A stretch of 64,000 nucleotides of DNA, from positions 6,897,001-6,961,000 of the forward strand of contig CM033406.1 of NCBI GenBank assembly GCA_019426215.1. Reading direction: 5' to 3'. The stretch comes from Buddleja alternifolia. Taxonomy: Eukaryota; Streptophyta; Magnoliopsida; Lamiales; Scrophulariaceae. Position 1 is the first letter of the stretch; the number at the start of each line of letters is the position of its first letter. The translations under genes and the position numbers were made by a program. The notes beneath the pieces were generated by a model. That model saw only the letters and a program-made list of their open reading frames with translations, was not told the DNA's origin and did no database searches. This document shows positions 57,951-64,000 of the stretch, piece after piece.

Positions 57951-59116
57951 ATGCTTCGATTAAGACATCCAATGCACTTAGTGAAATTTTAGAATTGAGT
58001 TTTAATATAAGACCCCCACTTACTGGGAGGATGCCATATATTAGATTCAATTCTTAACCTCACAAAGTTTAGTGGAGGGAGAGGACGCCCAGTGCCCTTT
58101 ACTAACTCAGTATTATTTAATTTGGAGAATTTAAGAATTAAACAAGGTCTCACAAATCATATTAACATTTAACTTCTAACATGCATATAAAGCATATAAA
58201 AACCTAGCAATTCTACTATCACACATTTTCATGGACTATCTAGATCGGCCCAAGCCAATGGGCTAATCAACATAATAAATATTTTAAGCATGCATCATTA
58301 GCATAAAATAAATAAATCCTATGTCCATGAAAAGTGTATACATCACATATAACAAGCATGCATCAAATACAAGACATATATGTGAACATAAATAAAATAT
58401 ATCTAATTTGTTTAATAATCAAATCCAATTTGACTATTGTAAAATTAAATCCTATTCAATTTTCGTACTAAGACTAAATCCAATTTAATTGAAGTAAAGT
58501 TGAATCCAATTTAATTTTCATGCGATCGAAAAATCTAACTTACAAATAATTAAATCCAATTTAATTATCATGGGGAGATTAAATATAATTTAATCCAAGT
58601 GAAACTAGATCTAATCTAATTTCCATGGGAGGACTAAATCTTATTTAATCAAAGTAAAATTAAATCTAATTTAATTTCCATGGACTTACAAATCCAATGA
58701 CTAAATCCAATTTAATCATTACAAAATTAAAATTAATTTAATTAAGTAGACAATTAAAATTAATTCAATTTTGATAGGTGATTAAATCCAATTTAACCAA
58801 CTTACAAAATTTAAATCTAATTTAATTAATAACTCAATTGAAACTAATTTAATTTTGATAAGTAAATTAAAATCAATTTAATATAAATTAAATCCATTTA
58901 ATTCATTATAAATTAAATCCTATTTTATTTACTTGGAAAAGGAAGAAAGAATCAGCACAAATCAAAATGGATCTTGGTCTAACCCAAATTATTTAATTCA
59001 GTTGGGCCATATTTGGTTACAACACATTTAGCCTATCTTAATTAAATTATAAGGAGCTGGGCCAAGCCCAAACTCAAAATCCATTTTAATATATTAATTC
59101 AGGACCAGGCTGGGTT
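57951..59116. repeat. AT-rich degenerate TAAATCCAATTTAAT repeats
   Basis: From about 58430 to 58930 the words AAATCCAATTTAAT, AAATCTAATTTAAT and inverted forms recur every 20-40 bp, around twenty times. No gene. The rest is AT-rich non-coding DNA, possibly U3 of the Co-C LTR. Confidence 0.5.
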
Positions 59117-59222
59117 AATTTATTCGAACTGGGCCAAGACCATACGAATCAAATTAATGTGGTTGGGTCAATTTATTTGTACTGGGCCAAGCCCATACAA
59201 ACTAAATTGATGTGGTTGGGCC
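59117..59222. repeat. 53-bp tandem duplication
   Basis: Two units start AATTTATT.G.ACTGGGCC and end GTGGTTGGG[T/C]C at 59117-59169 and 59170-59222, differing at a handful of sites. Confidence 0.75.
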
Positions 59223-60355
59223 AAGCCCAACACATAAGTGTCGAGTTTGGCCCAACTCATGCCCAGCTTGTTGCCCGTTACAGTAATAAGGCCTTCTTCC
59301 TCAATCCCGTCAGCGGCGCTGGCCGTCGCAGCCGTGGCTTCGCCGGCCATGGTTGCGATGCCCAGTGCCGAAACCTTCTCTGAACTAGCCACCGCCGGAG
59401 TGGAGCGAAAACGATGAGTTTCATCTGTCAAGAATCCCGATACAAGAACAACGTCTTCACCGGCAATTTCGACGTCCAAACAACGGTGGATCCTCGATGA
59501 AAATGGCCTCACCAGAAGCGTCTTCACAGCCACCATCTCCGACGAATCCAAGGCCGATTTTAGAGATGTTAACACCCCATTTTTCAGCGCGATTCGAGCG
59601 GCTATTGTTTCGGTGACAGCATCTTCTCCGGCGGCCATTCCCAGCCTTCTCACGTGGGCCTTGGGCTTGGGCTTGTGGGTTGTGTGGTTTGGGCTTATGG
59701 GCTCACATGTATTATTTTTTTGGGCCAATTTTATTTGATTAATTAGGCTCCAAATTATTTCCCCTAAAAAAAATCCAACAACTGAAATTGCTAGACAAAT
59801 TCTTAAAATCGTGTTTGAAGAAAAAGCTGGCCACTTTTTGCTTCATTTATAAATCATCTTCTAGAAGGACTGTTTGAATTCTATATTCAAACATTCACAT
59901 ATCCATAACAGCCAGATTAATTCTGCTGTTACAGATATAACTTTATGAGCAGAATCAATTCGATTTTAAGATTTTGTCTGAATTTCAAGCCTATAAATAG
60001 GCTACTCCACATTTAGAAATAACACACCGAAAATCAAAGCATTTTCATCTCTCAAAATTCTGCTCTCTAAAAATCAAGTTGTTCTTAGTTCGATAGAGTT
60101 TCTGAATTGGAAGTGGTTCGCAATTCAGAAATAGTAATCGTTGTATTTTGGGACGCTATTGCATAAACCCGTACCACCTGTAGCGGGGCAATTTTACGTT
60201 AAGGAAAGAGAGTGTTCTCTCACCTCAATTATCCTTCTTCGATTTTCTGTTTGTTCATTCGTATTCAAGTTTATTCTTAGTTTGGCAGAAGTTTGTACAA
60301 CAAACTTAACGCAAAAATTTATTGTTGTTCATTTCTGTCAATTCGAAATTCTGAA
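59223..60355 (+). promoter_or_regulatory. Promoter and leader of copia Co-C
   Basis: A TATA box CTATAAATAG at 59991-60000, a leader with TCATCTCTC and CTCTCTAAA, and about 350 bp before gag's ATG. It is probably the 3' part of a 5' LTR, but neither its end nor an initiator-Met primer site is recognisable. A GC-rich block at 59290-59660 has minus-strand frames without family features. Confidence 0.5.
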
Positions 60356-62164
60356 ATGGCGAACGTTGGTGATGTTCATGATGGTGCTGCTGCCAATACT
60401 CTTAACTTCGGACTTGGCCCGGGTGCAGGTCTTGGTCTAGGTATTGGAGTAGGTTCTAGTAGTTATGGTTCTGGTTCCGGTTTAGGTACCGATTCTGGTC
60501 CAGGTTCTGGTTCTGGTCCTAGTTTCGGTTTTGGTCCAGGTTCTGATCCTGGTTCATGTTCTAGTCCTAGTTCCGATTTTGGTCCAACTTCTGGCCCTGG
60601 TTCCGGTTCTGGTTCAGGTCCCGGTTCTTTTGTTCCTCCGGTGAATCCGGTTATACCGGCTCAGGCTGAAAGGCCTTCGAGGTTCAGCGGGGCTGACTTC
60701 AAGAGGTGGCAGCAAAAGACGTTGTTTTACCTTATGACTTTGAGCCTAGCAAGGTTCTTGAGGGAAGATGCTCCATCTGTCACGGCTGAGTCTACTAACA
60801 ACCAACTGAGGGTGGCTTATGATGCCTGGCACCACTGTGATATCCTTTGCAAGAATTACATCCTCAGTGGTTTGGATGATTCGCTTTACGGCATTTATCT
60901 GTTAGTCAAGACTGCTAAATACCTCTGGGAGGCACTGGACAAGAAGTATAGAACTGAGGACGCCGGACTGAAGAAGTTTGTGGTCGCGAAGCTCTTAGAC
61001 TTCAAAATGGTGGACTCTAAGTCCATGACAAGCCAAGTTCAAGAGCTTCAAATCATAATACAGGAGGTTCATGCTGAGAACATGGCTCTAAGTGAGTCCT
61101 TCCAAGTAGCTTCTATCATAGAGAAGTTACCGCCTTCATTGAAGGACTTCTAGAATTACTTGAAGCACAAATGAAAGGAGATGAGTCTTGAGGACTTGGT
61201 TGTACGACTCAGAATTGAGGAAGACAATTGGGGATCAGACAAGAAGCTCCATGTGCAGGCAATGGCAAACATTGCGGAAGTTCTGGAGGGTTCTAACCGA
61301 AAAAGAAAATTCCAAGGCAAAGCCCAAGGAAATTCCCAGAAAAAGAAGGCTGTTGGGAAAGGCCAGTCAAGGGCTGGAGTCCGCTGTCACAATTGTGACA
61401 AACCGGGTCATTGGGCTAGAGACTGCAAACAGCCCAAGAAAAACAAGTCTCATGGGCAAGGTTCTGGCCATAATCAGAACACAGGCAAGAACCAAGTGTA
61501 CAATGAGGTGCACCTAGCTGTTGATGATGTCAAGGGCATCAATGAGATGATCGACGACCTGTCGAATAACCAGGTGCCGATCGATCTCATGGATCTTGAT
61601 CTCACCACCGTTGTGTTCGAAGCCAACTTGGTGGACAACCCGAGGGAGTGGTTCATTGACACCGGAGCTACTCGCCATATCTGTTCAGATAGGGCTGCTT
61701 TCTCGTTCTATACCCCAACTGAAGGACGAAGACTGTTTATGGGCAACTCGGCCACATCTCTGGTTGTCGGAATGGGGAAAGTTGTTCTGAAGATGACTTC
61801 AGGAAAAGAGCTGACATTGACCGAAGTTCTTCATGATACGGAGATTCGCAAGAATCTGGTTTCTGGTTCAGCTTTGGTCAAGAATGGGTTCAAAGTAGTC
61901 TTTGAAGCTGATAGGTTTTCTTTAACTAAGAGAGGAATTTATGTAGGAAAAGGTTACCTAGAGCAGGGCCTTTTAAAAATGAATGTAATGAATGTAATTC
62001 GCTCTCTTGTAATTGAAAACAGTGGCAATAAAAGTATTGAAAATTCTATTTATTTGCTTGAGTATTTGAATTTGTGGCATGTTAGACTAGGACATGTGAA
62101 TTATAATACTATTCGAAGATTAGTTAACTTGAACTTATTACCAACTTTTAAAGTTAAAAAATGA
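60356..62164 (+). pseudogene. Copia Co-C gag and protease, with Gly-Ser-Pro-rich N-terminus
   Basis: ATG at 60356 (MANVGDVHDGAAANTL). Residues about 18-92 are a run of GPGSGSG-like repeats, then the family's usual gag: FSGADFKRWQQKTLFYL, NYILSGLDDSLYGIY, LWEALDKKYRTEDAG. Two in-frame stops follow KDF (TAG at 61151) and KHK (TGA at 61172, likely from CGA). Coding resumes with MSLEDLVVRLRIEEDN, a lysine-rich stretch and the zinc knuckle CHNCDKPGHWARDC, then the protease FIDTGATRHICSD and the pre-integrase LWHVRLGHVNYNTIRRL. The frame is lost in an A-run at about 62155-62161. Confidence 0.85.
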
Positions 62165-62811
62165 ACACAAATGCGAAATAAGTGTTGAAGCTAAACTAGT
62201 CAAACAACCGTTTCCTTCAGTGGAAAGAAACTGCGCACCTCTAGAACTTATTCATAGTGACATCTGTAATTTGAAGTTTGTGCAAACTAGAGGTGGGAAA
62301 AAGTATTTCATTACATTCATCGATTATTGCACAAAGTACTATTATGTGTATTTACTCAAAAGTAAAGATGAAGCTCTTGAGGCTTTCACACATTATAAAA
62401 CAGAAGTTGAAAACCAACTTGGGAAAAGGGTAAAGGTTATCCGTAGTGATAGAGGTGGCGAATACGGAGCGCCGTTTGATGAATTTTATGCAAATTCAGG
62501 CATTATACATCAAACAACGGCCCCATATTCACCACAATCAAACAGAATAGCAGAGCGCAAGAATCGTACTCTTAAGGAGATGATGAATGTGTTGCTGATT
62601 AATTCTGGGTTACCTCAGAATTTGTTGGGGAAGGCGATACTCTCTGCCAATTATATCCTTAACAAGATTCCCCACAAAAGTAGGAGTGAGACTCCGTACG
62701 AACTTTGGAAAGGTCACAAGCCTTCATACAAGTACCTCAAAGTGTGGGGGTGTTTGGCTAAGGTAGAAGTACCCAAACCCAAACAAGTGAAAATAGGGCC
62801 TAAAACTGTAA
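62165..62811 (+). pseudogene. Copia Co-C integrase
   Basis: In a new frame, [18 protein letters not shown] leads into the integrase core: [49 protein letters not shown] and [20 protein letters not shown], so the D, D and E positions are all present. A one-base loss near 62805 shifts the frame before the [17 protein letters not shown] segment. Confidence 0.85.
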
Positions 62812-63835
62812 TTGCATATTCATTGGTTATGCACTTAACAATAGCGCTTATCGATTTTTGGTACATAAGTTAGAAATCTTGGAGATTCATGAAGGTACTA
62901 TCATGGAATCTAGAAATGCTTCATTTTTTGAGGATATCTTTCCAAGTAAGGAAAGAAATGAACAAGGTTCTCTTAAAAGAACGCATGATGCATCTACGAG
63001 TAGTTCTAATCCCGGGGATGAAGAACCACGTCGTAGCAAAAGGACAAAAGTTCCAAAATCATTTGGTCCCGATTTTGTGTCATACACATTAGAAGGGGAA
63101 CCAAGAACGATTAAGGAAGCTATGTCTGGTCCAGATGCTCAACTCTGGAAAGAAGCAATCAATAGTGAAATCGAGTCTATTATACACAACCATACCTGGG
63201 AGTTGATTGACCTTCCAAAAGGAAGTAAGCCTTTAGGCTGTCAATGGATTTTGAAAAGAAAGTATAAGACAGATGGAACTATTGATAAGTACAAGGCTCG
63301 TTTGGTAGTCAAAGGATACCGACAAACGGAAGGTCTTGATTTCTTCGATACTTATTCTCCGGTAAAGAGAATAACATCCATAAGATTACTCATTGCTATG
63401 GTAGCTCTGCATAACCTTGAGATACATCAAATGGATGTTAAGACTGCATTTCTGAACGGTGAATTAGATCAAGAAATATACATGGAACAACCCGAGGGGT
63501 ATGTTGCTCCTGGACAGAAGAAGAAAGTCTGTAAACTTATAAAGTCGTTGTACGGACTTAAACAAGCGCCAAAGCAGTGGCATGAAAAATTTGATAGCAC
63601 GATGTTATCAAATGGTGTTAAGATCAATGAGTGCGATAAATGTGTGTATGTTAGACAAACACATAACGCATATGTCATAGTGTGTCTATACGTAGACGAC
63701 ATGTTGATAATGGGTAGTAATCATGAAATTATCATGAATACTAAAGGAATGTTAAAGAAAAACTTTGACATGAAAGATATGGGGCTTGCAAATGTCATCT
63801 TAGGGATTAAAATCCAGATGACTTCTGAAGGACTA
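62812..63835 (+). pseudogene. Copia Co-C reverse transcriptase, cut by an insertion
   Basis: Continues from the shifted frame through the linker (RRSKRTKVPKSFGPDF) into copia RT: EAINSEIESIIHNHTWEL, LVVKGYRQTEGLDFFDTYSP, MDVKTAFLNGELDQEIYMEQ, KSLYGLKQAPKQWHEKF and CLYVDDMLIMGS with the catalytic YVDD. It stops at 63835 inside the LGIKI....EGL segment, where a C1-family LTR begins. RNase H and the 3' LTR would lie beyond the insertion, outside the window. Confidence 0.9.
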
Positions 63836-64000
63836 TGTTGGTCCCAAGTGGCATACGAAAGAGTCTAGAAGGGGGGGGTTGAATAGATCCTGAAGTCTTT
63901 TTCGACTTCAAAAGATTTTGTACTGAAATTGTTTTTGGACGTTTGAAAAAGTAGACGCTTGAAGAGTCTGACGCTTGACTTAAGCGTTCACTTAAAATAT
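63836..64000 (-). mobile_element. Start of another C1-family LTR, cut by the window edge
   Basis: TGTTGGTCCCAAGTGGCATA and the following G-run and GACTTC words match 21312 onward. It interrupts the Co-C RT frame, so it is younger than Co-C. CGCTT words recur at the edge. Same orientation as the 21.3-kb copy. Confidence 0.85.

Noticed and set aside
59168..59728. 186-residue minus-strand frame rich in Ala/Glu/Val
   Set aside because: It has no family motif and overlaps the 53-bp tandem duplication; its GC-rich composition keeps frames open. A captured gene fragment cannot be excluded.
1..64000. tRNA or rRNA genes
   Set aside because: No cloverleaf with A and B boxes or rRNA core sequence was recognised by eye; the tRNA-like matches are primer binding sites.

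Overview
The window is plant nuclear DNA and is mostly nested transposable elements. The evidence is a multi-exon xylan-synthesis glycosyltransferase gene with plant-type introns, Athila-type (Ty3/gypsy) and Ty1/copia LTR retrotransposons primed by plant tRNA, Tourist/hAT/Mutator-type MITEs and AT-rich intergenic DNA. The host is a eudicot. From memory, the long extra reading frame at 23.3-27.4 kb resembles predicted proteins of Lamiales such as Gesneriaceae; this is unchecked. A run of exactly 100 Ns at 29546-29645 is a scaffold gap.

Layout. 1-9 kb: a short open frame running off the left edge, an LTR- or pararetrovirus-like promoter, and two decayed copia remnants (RNase H tails with their 3' LTRs at 4482-6124 and about 7870-8965). 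9-12.9 kb: a Tourist-type MITE, a 5'-truncated LINE with target-site duplication, and a hAT-type MITE with perfect 8-bp duplication. 14.2-17.0 kb: the only host gene, an intact four-exon IRX10/IRX10-like GT47 gene. 18.5-21.2 kb: two copies of a fold-back MITE bracketing 2.1 kb and together flanked by a 9-bp duplication, hence probably a composite Mutator-like unit. 21.3-29.5 kb: a minus-strand copia element (called C1 here) whose reverse transcriptase/RNase H is followed by a spacer with a TATA box and a long decayed extra reading frame before its 3' LTR; its 5' half is lost at the gap. 30.0-42.7 kb: a young, nearly complete Athila-like element with near-identical LTRs, gag, pol and a third ORF. 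42.7-49.7 kb: a second, minus-strand, non-autonomous Athila-like element with gag and protease but no RT or integrase. 49.7-57.95 kb: copia LTR fragments and a decayed minus-strand copia (Co-B). 58-63.8 kb: a decayed plus-strand copia (Co-C), cut at 63836 by another C1-family LTR.

How parts work together. Only the GT47 gene is an ordinary cellular gene. The rest forms mobile-element cassettes: LTR promoters drive gag-pol, tRNA-Asp-type primer sites and polypurine tracts prime replication, and post-pol ORFs sit in a conserved 3' position in both the copia and the gypsy element. The most unusual signals are: (a) each LTR lineage carries its own over-represented CpG-containing word in both LTR and internal DNA; (b) three stem-loops share one loop sequence on three different stems at 57.7-57.95 kb; (c) a hairpin with a compensated base-pair change lies just after pol in both Athila-like elements; (d) the composite fold-back transposon.
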